From Luminiphilus sp051201685 (lineage in GTDB: Bacteria; Pseudomonadota; Gammaproteobacteria; Pseudomonadales; Halieaceae), in the NCBI RefSeq assembly GCF_051201685.1, contig NZ_CP179213.1, positions 2,356,001-2,420,000 of the forward strand: a stretch of 64,000 nucleotides of DNA. Direction: 5' to 3'. The notes below the pieces were generated by a model that searched no databases, was not told where the DNA came from, and was given only the letters and a program-made list of their open reading frames with translations. A program made the translations under genes and the position numbers. Below, piece by piece: positions 35,469 through 46,100 of this stretch. The stretch's first letter is position 1. Every line of letters begins with the position of its first letter.

Positions 35469-36015
35469 GGCGACGCCTAACCAGGTCGCTGCTACCAGCG
35501 ACCTCTTTGTTTAACTTGTGCAAGTACAGTAGATGCACCCAAGCAGATCCCGCCAACTCGTAATCCTCTTTTTCGATCGCTTCTTGAAATGAAAGCAATT
35601 CGGATGTCATCAGCGCCTGCGCCTTAGCTTTCAGAACCTCCCGCCCCCCATCGTCGTTGGGGTCTAAGGACTCTGCCTCGTCACGAAGCTGCATCTGTTG
35701 CATTAAAAAATCACCACTGACAGGCCGACGTTCCAGAGCTCGCAAGTCGCAAGCTTGACGTTCCAGCAGATGCCTCGCTCGAGAAATAGGGTCTTTGAGC
35801 GCCTGATAACCGGCGTTGATATCAGCCGATACCTGAGCCGCAAGGCGCTGCTCAGCCGCGCTGCCACCGCTGTATTTGTCTGGATGAAAGCGCCGCTGAA
35901 GTGTACGAAACCTCTGCCCTAAGTCATCGACATCCACGTCAAACCTAGGCTCAATCTGAAAAAGCTCAAAGTAATCTTTCGGTGCACCTGAAAACCCGGC
36001 GGCGACTACAGACAT
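35392..36015 (-). CDS. hscB: Fe-S co-chaperone HscB (J-domain protein) with extended C-terminus
   Basis: 207 residues against about 171-175 in typical HscB. The J domain has the HPD motif (RRFHPDKYSGG, near 43) and the C-terminal three-helix IscU-binding domain ends near residue 170 (LHKLNKEV). The last 35 residues or so, Arg/Gly/Cys-rich, are read from sequence that also encodes the first 25 residues of HscA in another frame, and look like an accidental extension after loss of the ancestral stop. It recruits IscU to HscA. Confidence 0.93.
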   Translation of the reverse strand: MSVVAAGFSGAPKDYFELFQIEPRFDVDVDDLGQRFRTLQRRFHPDKYSGGSAAEQRLAAQVSADINAGYQALKDPISRARHLLERQACDLRALERRPVSGDFLMQQMQLRDEAESLDPNDDGGREVLKAKAQALMTSELLSFQEAIEKEDYELAGSAWVHLLYLHKLNKEVAGSSDLVRRRHGFATDIRTRCGRQSACGAKVGSGY

Positions 36016-36017
36016 AC

Positions 36018-36341
36018 CTAGACGGTGAAACTCTCACCACAGCCGCACTCGCCAGCCACATTAGGATTGCGGAACTCCAGCCCCTCATTGAGCCCCTCTT
36101 TAGCATAGTCAACGATCGTGCCGTCGAGATACACCAAACTCTTGGGGTCGATGAATAGCTTGACGCCAAAATCTTCGAAAACGGTATCTGTACTCTCGGC
36201 GGCATCGACGAACTCAAGCACGTAGGCTAGCCCCGAACAGCCAGACGTTTTAACCGCGATTCGGATGCCCTCTCCACGACCACGAGCAGCTAGCTGCCGC
36301 TGCACATGCCCCGCTGCCTGTTCTGTGACTGCAATAGTCAT
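36018..36341 (-). CDS. iscA: iron-sulfur assembly A-type carrier IscA
   Basis: 107 residues with the three conserved cysteines: SGCSGL near 35 and the C-terminal GECGCGESF. IscA carries Fe or clusters, mainly to [4Fe-4S] targets. Its start codon overlaps the iscU stop by one base (TGATG), giving coupled translation. Confidence 0.96.
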   Translation of the reverse strand: MTIAVTEQAAGHVQRQLAARGRGEGIRIAVKTSGCSGLAYVLEFVDAAESTDTVFEDFGVKLFIDPKSLVYLDGTIVDYAKEGLNEGLEFRNPNVAGECGCGESFTV

Positions 36342-36724
36342 CAGTCGTCCTGCTTTTCTCGAAAATTCTTTACGGCCGCTTTAATGGCGTCCTCCGCGAG
36401 CACCGAGCAATGAATCTTCACCGGTGGCAGTGCCAATTCCTGTGCTATTTCGGTGTTTGTGATCTGCTCGGCGTCCTCTAACTTACGTCCTTTGACCCAT
36501 TCAGTCAGCAATGAACTGGATGCAATCGCTGAGCCACAGCCGTAGGTTTTGAACTTGGCGTCCTCGATGACCCCATTATCATTAACCTTGATTTGTAGAC
36601 GCATGACATCACCGCAAGCGGGGGCTCCCACCATGCCAGTGCCTACACTTTCGTCTGAATCATCAAACTTACCTACGTTCCTGGGGTTTTCGTAGTGATC
36701 TATAACCTTCTCACTGTAAGCCAC
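36341..36724 (-). CDS. iscU: iron-sulfur cluster scaffold IscU
   Basis: 127 residues. Cluster ligands are in GAPACGD, YGCGSA and KIHCSVLAED, and the HscA-recognition LPPVK motif precedes the third Cys. Clusters are built here with sulfur from IscS. Located 38 bp after iscS, with an AGGAG ribosome site. Confidence 0.97.
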   Translation of the reverse strand: MAYSEKVIDHYENPRNVGKFDDSDESVGTGMVGAPACGDVMRLQIKVNDNGVIEDAKFKTYGCGSAIASSSLLTEWVKGRKLEDAEQITNTEIAQELALPPVKIHCSVLAEDAIKAAVKNFREKQDD

Positions 36725-36762
36725 GACGCTCTCCTTTTAAAACTGCAATGCTAGTGTGAAAT

Positions 36763-37989
36763 CTAGTGTGCTGACCATTCGATAGAATTTAAGTCAACGC
36801 CATCTTGGTACATATCCCAAAGCGGCGACAATTCCCGTAATTTTTCGACCGCGCGTCGTACCTGCGTAATCGCGTGATCAATATCTGCCTCGGAGGTAAA
36901 TCGTCCGAAGCTAAAGCGCAGTGAGCTATGGGCAAGCTCATCATTCAGCCCTAGGGCGCGCAAAACGTATGACGGCTCCAAGCTGGCAGAGGTACAAGCA
37001 GACCCTGATGACAACGCCAAGTCCTTCAGCGACATCAAAAGCGACTCACCTTCGACAAAGGCAAAGCTGACATTGAGTGCGCCGGGCAAGCGGCGATCTA
37101 CATCACCATTGATGTGAACCTCTTGCAGGTCTTTCAGGCCATCCCAAAAGCGGGCCCGCAAACCCATCAGCCGCTGGGTTTCATCAACCATTTCTTCTTT
37201 GGCAATTCGCGCCGCCTCACCGAATCCAACCGCCTGATGGGTTGCCAGTGTCCCTGAGCGCATACCCCGCTCATGGCCACCGCCGTGCATTTGCGCTTCG
37301 AGCCGAACCCTTGGCTTGCGGCGAACATACAACGCCCCTACACCTTTAGGGCCATACATTTTGTGCGCACTCATGGAGAGCAAATCAACTTTCATCACCT
37401 CCATATCGAGAGGCACCTTACCCGTGCTCTGAGCCGCATCTACATGATAAATAACACCCGCCGCGCGACAGACTTCACCAATACCAGCAATGTCATTAAC
37501 GACGCCAATTTCGTTGTTTGCGTGCATAACGCTTACTACGACCGTGTCGGGACGAATGGCTGCCTGCACGGATTCTGGTGTGGTCAAACCAGCCTTATTG
37601 GGCTCAAGATAAGTTACCTCGAACCCTTCGCGCTCAAGCTGACGGCAGGTATCAAGCACCGCTTTGTGCTCTATCTTGGAGGTGATGATGTGTTGGCCTT
37701 TCTTACGATAAAAGTGCGCAGCTCCTTTAATAGCGAGATTGTCAGACTCAGTTGCACCTGAGGTCCATACAATTTCTCTTGGGTCGGCGTTTATCAGGTC
37801 AGCTATTTGCGCCCTGGCATTTTCGACCGCTTCTTCGGCCTTCCAACCAAATACATGGGAACGAGATGCCGGGTTACCAAAAGTACCCTCCATAGATAAG
37901 CACTCTGACATGGCATCAGCAACGCGAGGGTCTACCGGAGTAGTTGACAGGTAGTCGAGGTAAATGGGCGTATTGACTTGCGCATTCAT
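36763..37989 (-). CDS. iscS: cysteine desulfurase IscS
   Basis: 408 residues. PLP-binding Lys210 in SAHKMYG and the mobile active-site loop SSGSACTSAS with Cys near 332. It removes sulfur from cysteine for Fe-S assembly and tRNA thiolation. Four residues longer at the N-terminus than the Escherichia coli enzyme. Follows iscR by 13 bp in the operon. Confidence 0.98.
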   Translation of the reverse strand: MNAQVNTPIYLDYLSTTPVDPRVADAMSECLSMEGTFGNPASRSHVFGWKAEEAVENARAQIADLINADPREIVWTSGATESDNLAIKGAAHFYRKKGQHIITSKIEHKAVLDTCRQLEREGFEVTYLEPNKAGLTTPESVQAAIRPDTVVVSVMHANNEIGVVNDIAGIGEVCRAAGVIYHVDAAQSTGKVPLDMEVMKVDLLSMSAHKMYGPKGVGALYVRRKPRVRLEAQMHGGGHERGMRSGTLATHQAVGFGEAARIAKEEMVDETQRLMGLRARFWDGLKDLQEVHINGDVDRRLPGALNVSFAFVEGESLLMSLKDLALSSGSACTSASLEPSYVLRALGLNDELAHSSLRFSFGRFTSEADIDHAITQVRRAVEKLRELSPLWDMYQDGVDLNSIEWSAH

Positions 37990-38002
37990 TACAAAAGTGT
38001 CC

Positions 38003-38458
38003 TTACTGCAGAATTAATTTTTGCACGGTTTCGTTAGCACCTAGCCTTGCCTTACCCGCTCGATTGTCCACGAGATCTGCCAGACTGATACCGCTTAAAA
38101 AGCCGTGAATCCTATCGCTGAGGTCCTGCCATAGGTCGTGGGTCAAACAGACCTCGCCATGATGGCAGTTACCCTTGCCATTACAATTTGTCACATCGAC
38201 AGACTCGTCTACGGCATCGATGATTTCAGCCACGAACAACGTCGTTCGGTCACGGGCTAGGCGGTAACCCCCACCGGGCCCCCGCACGCTGGTGACCAAG
38301 TCCTCGCGTCGGAGCTTGGCAAACAGTTGCTCCAGATAGGATAGCGAAATTTCTTGGCGACCGGAGATATCCGCCAATGAAACCGGCTTTTCCTCGCCAT
38401 TTATCGCCAGATCGAGCATCGCCGTCACGGCATATCGTCCTCGGGTTGTAAGTTTCAT
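38003..38458 (-). CDS. iscR: Rrf2 family Fe-S regulator IscR
   Basis: 151 residues from the ATG at 38456-38458 (AGGAGG upstream). The Rrf2 winged helix has SLSYLEQLF and VRGPGGGYRL; cluster ligands Cys92, Cys98 and Cys104 match the Escherichia coli positions exactly. As a [2Fe-2S] protein it represses its own isc operon; the apo form controls other genes. First gene of iscRSUA-hscBA-fdx. A candidate type 1 site lies 30 bp upstream. Confidence 0.97.
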   Translation of the reverse strand: MKLTTRGRYAVTAMLDLAINGEEKPVSLADISGRQEISLSYLEQLFAKLRREDLVTSVRGPGGGYRLARDRTTLFVAEIIDAVDESVDVTNCNGKGNCHHGEVCLTHDLWQDLSDRIHGFLSGISLADLVDNRAGKARLGANETVQKLILQ

Positions 38459-38475
38459 GCGCCCTCCTTGGGTGC

Positions 38476-38504
38476 ATTTTGACAAAACCCACTAAAACAC
38501 TCAA
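38476..38504 (-). promoter_or_regulatory. candidate isc operon promoter
   Basis: Minus strand TTGAGT (38499-38504), 17-bp spacer, CAAAAT (38476-38481). The -35 is within the proposed IscR site, consistent with repression by steric block. Confidence 0.5.
38488..38504 (-). promoter_or_regulatory. candidate type 1 IscR binding site
   Basis: On the minus strand TTGAGTGTTTTAGTGGG fits the core consensus YYGACTRWWWYAGTCRR except at two symmetric positions where C is G. Position upstream of iscR supports autoregulation. Confidence 0.5.
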
Positions 38505-38532
38505 GTAAAAAACCAACTAATTTGGTGGGGCT

Positions 38533-39276
38533 TTACTTACCTTCCTTTGGCACCTGTTTTTGTGTCTCAGCGAGAATACCGCGCAAGATATTTAATTCCA
38601 TGTCATCGAGGCGCACGCGGTTGTACAGGCGCTTCAAACGTCTCATTAGCTGGCGAGGGGCTTTGGGGTCAAGGAACTTAATATCTATGAGCGTTTGCTC
38701 CAAATGCACATAAAAGCGAGCCATATCCTCTGCTGACGCAAAAGGCGTATCCCAAGCGGCATCCTCCTCGGTCGCGGTACTCCCCGCCAACTGAGTCATC
38801 CGTATTTCGTAGGCCACAATCTGCACGGCCATGGCTAAGTTTAAAGACGGATAAGATTCGTGAGTCGGTATATGGCAATGGAGATTACAAAGCTCCAACT
38901 CCTCATTGAGCAATCCACGGTCCTCTCGACCAAAAAGAATCACCACCTCCTCGCCTTGTATCGCGTGGTGATAGAGTCGCTCACCACAATGACGAGCATC
39001 TTGAAGCGGCCAGGGAATACGGCGTTCCCGCGCACTGGTACCTACAACAAATTGAGCCCCTTTGACGGCTTCCTCGACAGTTTCTACGACCGTCGCGTTT
39101 GCCAAAACGTCCTCCGCAGAAGCGGCCCGCCAGAGCGCTTCGGGTGCCGGAAACTCTTTAGGCTTGACCAATGTGAGTCGCGTGAGGCCCATATTTTTCA
39201 TAGCTCTTGCGACGCCACCGATGTTGCCGGGGTGGCTCGTATGCACAAGAACGACCCGAATATTATTTATTGCCAT
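38533..39276 (-). CDS. trmJ: tRNA (cytidine/uridine-2'-O-)-methyltransferase TrmJ
   Basis: 247 residues from the ATG at 39274-39276; the longer open frame upstream is not family-like. SPOUT methyltransferase with VLVHTSHPGNIGGVARAMKNMG at the start and the knot motifs ILFGREDRGLLNEEL and YPSLNLAMAVQI. It methylates the ribose at position 32 of tRNAs. Divergent from suhB, the arrangement conserved in pseudomonads. Confidence 0.95.
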   Translation of the reverse strand: MAINNIRVVLVHTSHPGNIGGVARAMKNMGLTRLTLVKPKEFPAPEALWRAASAEDVLANATVVETVEEAVKGAQFVVGTSARERRIPWPLQDARHCGERLYHHAIQGEEVVILFGREDRGLLNEELELCNLHCHIPTHESYPSLNLAMAVQIVAYEIRMTQLAGSTATEEDAAWDTPFASAEDMARFYVHLEQTLIDIKFLDPKAPRQLMRRLKRLYNRVRLDDMELNILRGILAETQKQVPKEGK

Positions 39277-39404
39277 GGAAATTGCTGTTCTCGAAAGTAA
39301 AAAAGGCCGCAGAGTGTAACAAAGCACTGAACAGGTCACGCTGCCCCTGCTATGCTTCGCCCCCGTTACGGGTCGGTAATCTACCCGTCTTTGGAGAAAT
39401 CACC

Positions 39405-40199
39405 ATGGAACCGATGGTCACCATCGCTCTACGAGCCGCCCGCAAAGCTGGCGACCTAATCGTAAGAGCCTCAGATGAACTTGATCGCGTGGGGCATCAA
39501 GCGAAAGGCGTCGCTGATTATGTCACCGAAGTCGACATCGCGGCAGAACAAGAAATACTTTATCAGCTGGGCAAAGCCTATCCAGACCATGCATTCTTAG
39601 CTGAGGAAAGCGGTCAAACCGGCAATGCAAAGTCAGATCATCTCTGGGTAATAGACCCTCTCGATGGCACCAGTAATTTTATGCGAGGGATACCCCATTA
39701 TTGCGTGTCGATTGCCTGTATCGTAAATGGCCGTTTGTCGCATTCGGTGGTGCTCGACCCAGTTCGACGGGAAGAATTTACCGCTTCTCGCGGGCGTGGC
39801 GCGCAGTTGAACGGCCACCGCCTGCGTGTCAGCAGTCGCTCTGACCTGCGGGAATGTTTGTTAGGCACCGGAATTCCATTTTTGGGGCACGAACAACAGC
39901 GGCTCCCCCAATACACGCAAACGCTGGCTGAGCTTGCCGGCCAATGTATGGGCATCCGAAGAGCAGGCGCAGCGGCATTAGACCTGGCCTACGTTGCTGC
40001 AGGACGGTTCGACGGGTTTTGGGAAACAGGCCTAGAACGCTGGGACATTGCCGCAGGAGCACTGTTAGTTAAAGAAGCCGGCGGACTCATTGCTGACCTC
40101 AATGGCTCAGAGCGTTACCTAGACAATGGACAAGTGGTGTGCGGCAACCCAAAAGTCTTCAAACAACTGCTGTCCACCGTGGGTCCAGTGTTGCGTTAG
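39405..40199 (+). CDS. suhB: inositol-1-monophosphatase SuhB
   Basis: 264 residues from the ATG at 39405 (TTGGAGA upstream); the frame is open earlier but the family starts with MEPMVTIALRAARKAG. Metal-binding motifs are AEESG, DPLDGTSNF and WDIAAG. SuhB is both an inositol phosphatase and, in enterobacteria, an antitermination cofactor for rRNA synthesis; whether the latter holds here is inference. It is convergent with secF, 10 bp apart. Confidence 0.95.
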   Translation: MEPMVTIALRAARKAGDLIVRASDELDRVGHQAKGVADYVTEVDIAAEQEILYQLGKAYPDHAFLAEESGQTGNAKSDHLWVIDPLDGTSNFMRGIPHYCVSIACIVNGRLSHSVVLDPVRREEFTASRGRGAQLNGHRLRVSSRSDLRECLLGTGIPFLGHEQQRLPQYTQTLAELAGQCMGIRRAGAAALDLAYVAAGRFDGFWETGLERWDIAAGALLVKEAGGLIADLNGSERYLDNGQVVCGNPKVFKQLLSTVGPVLR

Positions 40200-40209
40200 C
40201 GCGTTAAGC

Positions 40210-41124
40210 CTAAACTTGTGAGCCGTCTTCGCTGCCGCCTTCTTTGATAGGAATGGCTACGTCTTCCTTACTGACGCCCATAGCCAACAAAATTGTCGCC
40301 GACACGTAGATTGATGAGTACGTACCAATAGCGACACCTGCGAGTAGCGCCAAGGCGAAACCGTGAATCATTTCCCCACCGAAAATGGCTAATGCAAGCA
40401 ACACCAGAAGTGTTGTTAACGATGTCACTAGCGTTCGGCCTAGAGTTTCGGTCAGAGAAATATCGATGACCTCAGTCGGCCCCATTCGACGCAGTTTGCG
40501 GAAGTTCTCTCGGATGCGGTCGGCTACAACGATTGTGTCATTGAGCGAGTAGCCGATAACCGCAAGAATCGCAGCAAGAACCGTCAGATCAAACTCTAGC
40601 CCCATCAGAGAAAAGAAGCCCAGCACAAACAAAACATCATGCGCCAGTGCCATCACAGCGCCCACAGCAAATTTGAATTGGAATCGAAAGCCTACGTACA
40701 ACATTACCAGGCCAAGGGCGAGCAGCATTGCCAGCCCCCCCTGCTCACGCAGCTCCTCTCCGACAGCAGGACCCACAAACTCCATGCGGCGCAATTCGAT
40801 CGGGGAACTTGAAGCACTGCGTAGTACATCCACCATGGCCACCCCTTGCTCATCGGAGTAGCTAATTGGCAGCCGGATCAACACGTCTCGATCTGTGCCA
40901 AAAGCGACGACAACAACGCCTTCATACCCGTTTGCTTCTAAAGTCTTACGGACCTCTGATAAGTTTGCGGTGTTGCCATACTCAACCTCGACGAGGGTTC
41001 CGCCAGTAAAGTCCAGCCCCCAGTTCAGAGATTTAGTCGCCAAAGCACCGCCAGCCAGCAGCATTGCCAATAGAGAAAAGCCAGCAGCAAAGCGCCGCCA
41101 CGCCATGAAGGGAAGAATCTTCAT
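40210..41124 (-). CDS. secF: protein translocase subunit SecF
   Basis: 304 residues. Six-TM RND-type subunit with a periplasmic first loop; signatures are LDFTGGTLVEVEY (near 36-48) and the GYSLNDTIVVADRIREN motif in TM4. With SecD it uses the proton gradient to pull proteins through SecYEG at the periplasmic side. Start overlaps the secD stop by 4 bp. Confidence 0.96.
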   Translation of the reverse strand: MKILPFMAWRRFAAGFSLLAMLLAGGALATKSLNWGLDFTGGTLVEVEYGNTANLSEVRKTLEANGYEGVVVVAFGTDRDVLIRLPISYSDEQGVAMVDVLRSASSSPIELRRMEFVGPAVGEELREQGGLAMLLALGLVMLYVGFRFQFKFAVGAVMALAHDVLFVLGFFSLMGLEFDLTVLAAILAVIGYSLNDTIVVADRIRENFRKLRRMGPTEVIDISLTETLGRTLVTSLTTLLVLLALAIFGGEMIHGFALALLAGVAIGTYSSIYVSATILLAMGVSKEDVAIPIKEGGSEDGSQV

Positions 41125-43022
41125 ACTTGAGCCTCCTCAGCATCGCGTTTTGGTAGGGGGCCAATCGATAAAGTATCGACTCGACGACCTCCATAGATAA
41201 GATTGACGAGGGCTCGGGTGCCCAAGATGGCCGTAAACATCGATGTAATAATACCTAGAGACAAGGTGACGGCGAAGCCCTTAATCGGCCCTGTGCCGAC
41301 AGCATACAAAATGACCGCAACAATAAGCGTGGTGATATTGGCATCAAGAATCGTTGCTACAGCGCGCTCAAAACCTGCATTGATAGCCATTTGAGGCGAC
41401 ATGCGTCGAGCTAACTCCTCTCGTATTCGCGCAAAAATGAGCACGTTAGCATCGACCGCCATACCCACGGTTAACACAATACCTGCGATGCCTGGCAAGG
41501 TCAGCGTAGCCCCCAAGAGAGACATGAACGCTAGCAGCAATACGAGGTTGGTGGTAAGGGCTATTACCGCTGTAATGCCAAAGACCCGATAGTAAAGCAC
41601 CATAAAGATGACAACCAAGGCGAGACCAATCTGCACCGACTTCACACCCAACGCGATATTTTCAGCCCCCAAAGAGGGGCCCACTGTTCGCTCCTCAACA
41701 AAGGTAATCGGCGCGGCAAGAGCACCCGCTCTAAGCATTAGCGCGAGCTCCGAGGCTTCCCCGGGGGAGTCGAGGCCGGTGATCTGAAACGATGCACCGA
41801 GAGCCGATTGAATAACAGGAGCGGTGAGCAATTTCTTTTCGTCGTATGGAACCCTGACGACAACCTCGTCACCCTTCTCGTCTTGCTCGTACCGTGTTCG
41901 ATATTTACGCTCAATAAATAAAACGCCCATTCTTCGCTTTATGTTGTTGCGCGTAGAGCGGGACATGAGCATGCCGCCCTCGCCATCCAATGTAATGGAA
42001 ACATTAGGCTGATTATTCTGGTCAAAACCTGCCGCCGCATTGGAGACCCGCTCGCCCGTGATTATCACCTCGCGTTCAAGCCACTCTGTCATGCCCTCCC
42101 TGGCATCACTACGGTACTCAAAGCGCTGCCGCTCAGTGACAGGGGCGTTGGTCTCTGCGACCAGTCGAAACTCGAGATTGGCAACTTTGCCCAAAATTCT
42201 CTTAGCCTCAGCGGTATCCTGAATACCCGGCAACTCAACCACAATGCGGTTCGACCCTTGTTTTTGGACCAGGGGCTCAGAAACCCCAAGCTCGTTTACC
42301 CGATTGCGAATGGTTGTGAGGTTTTGGTCAACGGCGTAATCCACAACCTCCTTCATCGTCGCATCGGTCACCTCAGCAAACAGTTCCCATTTATCGACAC
42401 CATCAACACGATCCAGCAACAGCTCGGGATAAAGATCTGCGGTGATTTTCCGCGCATCTTCACGAACGGCTTCACTCAAAAAACTCATGCCAACCCGCTG
42501 CCCTTGAAGGCGCACCAACCCGCGAACGCGCGCCTCTCTGAGCGCACGCTTAATGCCGGATTCATAGGTTTCCAGGCGCCGCTCCTTGGCTGCAGCCACG
42601 TCTACCTCGAGTTTAAAATGCACACCACCGCTGAGATCAAGTCCCAGCTTCATCGGTTGTGCACCGCCACGCTTGAGCCATTCAGGCGTGGTTGGCGCAA
42701 GGTTTAAAGCAATAATGTAGGCGTCACCCAACTCGCGACCCAATATTGCCTGAGCCCGAAGTTGATCATCTCGCTGCAGCAGGCGTATCAACGCTGTTTT
42801 ACCCGAGGGCTGTATTTGTTCACCAAAGTGCTCAATGTCTGCGGCCTGTAACGCGTCACTCGCACGCTCCAGCACTTGGTAGTCAATTTCCTGAGAGCCA
42901 CTCGCTCCGCCAATCTGCAAGGCGGGATCAGGGGCATATAAATTGGGCGCGGCGTAATACAAGCCAAACAGTGCCACGCAGAGTATTGAAAGGTTTTTCC
43001 AAAGGGAATAACGATTGAGCAT
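41121..43022 (-). CDS. secD: protein translocase subunit SecD
   Basis: 633 residues. First TM near 7-26, large periplasmic domains P1 (with LGLDLSGGVHF), then five C-terminal TMs including the VGMAVDANVLIFARIREEL motif. Forms the SecDF complex with the next gene. The usual upstream neighbours yajC and tgt are not here; an intergenic stretch and purL precede it. Confidence 0.96.
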   Translation of the reverse strand: MLNRYSLWKNLSILCVALFGLYYAAPNLYAPDPALQIGGASGSQEIDYQVLERASDALQAADIEHFGEQIQPSGKTALIRLLQRDDQLRAQAILGRELGDAYIIALNLAPTTPEWLKRGGAQPMKLGLDLSGGVHFKLEVDVAAAKERRLETYESGIKRALREARVRGLVRLQGQRVGMSFLSEAVREDARKITADLYPELLLDRVDGVDKWELFAEVTDATMKEVVDYAVDQNLTTIRNRVNELGVSEPLVQKQGSNRIVVELPGIQDTAEAKRILGKVANLEFRLVAETNAPVTERQRFEYRSDAREGMTEWLEREVIITGERVSNAAAGFDQNNQPNVSITLDGEGGMLMSRSTRNNIKRRMGVLFIERKYRTRYEQDEKGDEVVVRVPYDEKKLLTAPVIQSALGASFQITGLDSPGEASELALMLRAGALAAPITFVEERTVGPSLGAENIALGVKSVQIGLALVVIFMVLYYRVFGITAVIALTTNLVLLLAFMSLLGATLTLPGIAGIVLTVGMAVDANVLIFARIREELARRMSPQMAINAGFERAVATILDANITTLIVAVILYAVGTGPIKGFAVTLSLGIITSMFTAILGTRALVNLIYGGRRVDTLSIGPLPKRDAEEAQV

Positions 43023-43149
43023 CGCAGTCTCGTAAAGTTGTGTCGTGGCGAGCCCTACGCGATTCGCAGGGCCGCTACTTGATTGGCGCGCAGTTTAGCG
43101 ATTGTGCGCCCTTATTAATAGATAGAGGTGGGGACGCCAGTGGGATATT

Positions 43150-46100
43150 TCAACCTAACCATGCCCTGGCGTTGCGAAATAGTCGCATCCATCCTGAGTC
43201 TTCTTGCCATTCATTAGGCGCCCATGACATCTGTGATGTTCGAAACACACGCTCGGGGTGCGGCATCATAATCGTCACGCGCCCATCCATGCTGCTCAGG
43301 CCGGCGATACCTGAGGGCGAGCCGTTAGGGTTGTAAGGATAGCGCTGGGTCACTGAGCCCGAATGGTCAACATAGCGCAAGCTCACGGAACCCGAGCTGT
43401 TAGCTGCAGTCAATCGTTCATCGCTGGCAAACTGAGCGCGCCCCTCCCCATGAGCCACCACGATAGGCAACATCGACCCTGCCATCTCTGATAACAGCAC
43501 TGAAGGACTGTCTTCGATCCGCACCATAGTAAGCCGTGCTTCGTACTGCTCAGAGGTATTGCGAGCGAACCGCGGCCAATGGCTGGCTCCCGGAATCAAT
43601 TCGCTCAAATTGGACAACATTTGGCAACCGTTGCACACCCCTAGGCTAAACGTGTCAGGGCGCTCAAAAAATGTCGAGAACGCCTCACGCAGTTCGGAGT
43701 TAAATAAAATCGTTTTCGCCCAGCCTTCCCCGGCGCCCAGGACATCACCGTAGGAAAACCCACCGCAGGCAGCAAAGCCTCTAAACCCATCTAAAGTGAC
43801 GGAGCCCTGTAACAAGTCACTCATGTGAACATCGACCGTGGTAAAACCGGCGCGATGAAAAGCCGCCGCCATCTCAGACTGGCCATTGACGCCCTGCTCT
43901 CGGAGGATAGCCACCCGCGGCGAGGCGCCGGTCGCGATAAACGGCGCGGCGGTATCATTACCAGGCTCAAAGGTAAGTTCCGCTGACAGCCCAGGATCCT
44001 CCTGCAGGATATTTTCGAACTCCTGATCAGCGCACTCGGGGTTATCGCGTAACCGTTGGACCTGATGGCTGGTAGAGCTCCAGAGCTGCTGTAGCGCACC
44101 CCGCTGACTATCGATCAACTCAAACCCAGGCGAATTAACCACTACGCGCTGATCCAAACGCGGCGAAGCGATGCGATGTACACACCCACCCAAGCCCACT
44201 TCAATCGCCAGCGCCTCGATGGCGTGCACATCGGCGCCGTTAACCTGTAATACAACGCCAATCTCTTCATTGAACAACGCTGCCAAAGCCGCAGAACCCT
44301 CCTCTGCTACCGCTATGTTGAGTCCACAGCGCGCAGCAAAAGCCATTTCTAGCAAGGTCGTTATTAATCCGCCATCTGAGCGATCATGGTAGGCGAGAAT
44401 CAGATCTCTAGATTTAAGCTGAGAAATAAACTCAAAAAGCGCTTTTAAGTCTGCCGCGTCAACATCGGGCACTTCAGAACCCAACGCACCCCAGCACTGG
44501 GCGAGAACAGAACCGCCCAAGCGATTTTTACCATGACCTAAATCGACCAGTAGGAGTTCGGTATTTTCATCAGCTACCAGTTCAGGAGTGAGCGTCGTCC
44601 TTACATCCCCAACAGGGGCAAAAGCAGAGACAATAAGTGACACTGGCGCCGTCACAGACTTCTCTGCGCCCTGCTCCTGCCAACTGGTTCGCATGGACAT
44701 AGAGTCTTTACCAACAGGCACCGTAATACCCAACTGGGGGCAAAATTCCAGGCCCACCGCCTTTACGGTGTCGAACAAAATCGCGTCATTATCACCGTGA
44801 CCAGCAGCGCACATCCAATTGGCCGACAACCGAATATCGGACAGCTTCGCTACGGGGGAAGCAAGAATATTGGTAATGGCCTCGGCGATGGATAGCCGCG
44901 CTGAAGCCGGCCCACTGAGCAAGGCTACCGGCGTGCGCTCTCCCATGCTCATAGCTTCGCCAAGATGGGAATCCATAGACACCGTCGTCACGGCACAATC
45001 TGCAACAGGAACCTGCCACGGACCCACCATTTGATCTCTGGCGACCAAACCCGTGACCGATCGATCACCAATTGTTATCAAAAAGCTTTTTGATCCGACC
45101 GCCGGAAACTGCAGGACCCGCTGCAACGCTTCAGCTGGGCGCAACTCCGCCACAAAATCATCACCGCAGGAAACACCCCTCTGAGCCTCGCGATGCATTT
45201 TAGGCGGCTTGCCAAAAAGCAGTCCCATGGGCAAATCAACAGGGCTATCTTCGAATTGACTGTCTGCCACTTCGAGATGCAGATTTTCAGTGGCCTGACC
45301 CACAACCGCGTAAGGACAGCGCTCACGCTGACAAATTGCCTCAAAGCGGGCTAAATGCTCGGGCTCGATAGCAAGCACGTAACGCTCTTGCGCTTCGTTA
45401 CACCAAATTTCTAAGGGACTCATGCCCGGCTCATCACTGGGAATACTGCGCAGATCGATACTGCCACCGCGCCCACCATCTTTGACCAATTCAGGCAGGG
45501 CATTACTGAGCCCACCCGCGCCCACGTCATGAATAAAAGCAATTGGGCTGTCTTCGCCCAGCGCCCAGCAACGATCGATCACCTCCTGGCAGCGTCGCTC
45601 CATTTCTGGGTTATGGCGCTGTACGGAAGCAAAATCGAGCGCTTCATCGCTTTCGCCGCTAGCCATAGACGATGCGGCGCCACCGCCTAGACCAATTAAC
45701 ATGGCAGGACCACCCAACACTACCAAGTGGGCCCCCGGCTCAAAACCGCCTTTTTGAACGTGTTCTTCTCGAATGTTGCCAAAGCCACCCGCGATCATTA
45801 TGGGCTTGTGGTAGCCCTTGACGCCTTGGTCAGTGGCCACTTCAAAGGTTCGAAAATATCCTGCAAGGTTGGGTCGCCCAAACTCGTTATTAAAAGCCGC
45901 CGCACCGATGGGGCCGTCAAGCATAATCTGCAGGGGTGAGACAATTCTTCCGGGGCGACCATAGCCCAGCTCCCAAGGTTGGGGCTGATCGGGTATCTCA
46001 AGGTGCGAAACCGTAAAACCAGCAAGGCCCGCCTTAGGCTTTGAACCTCGCCCCACGGCACCCTCGTCCCGAATTTCGCCACCTGACCCAGTTGCTGCCC

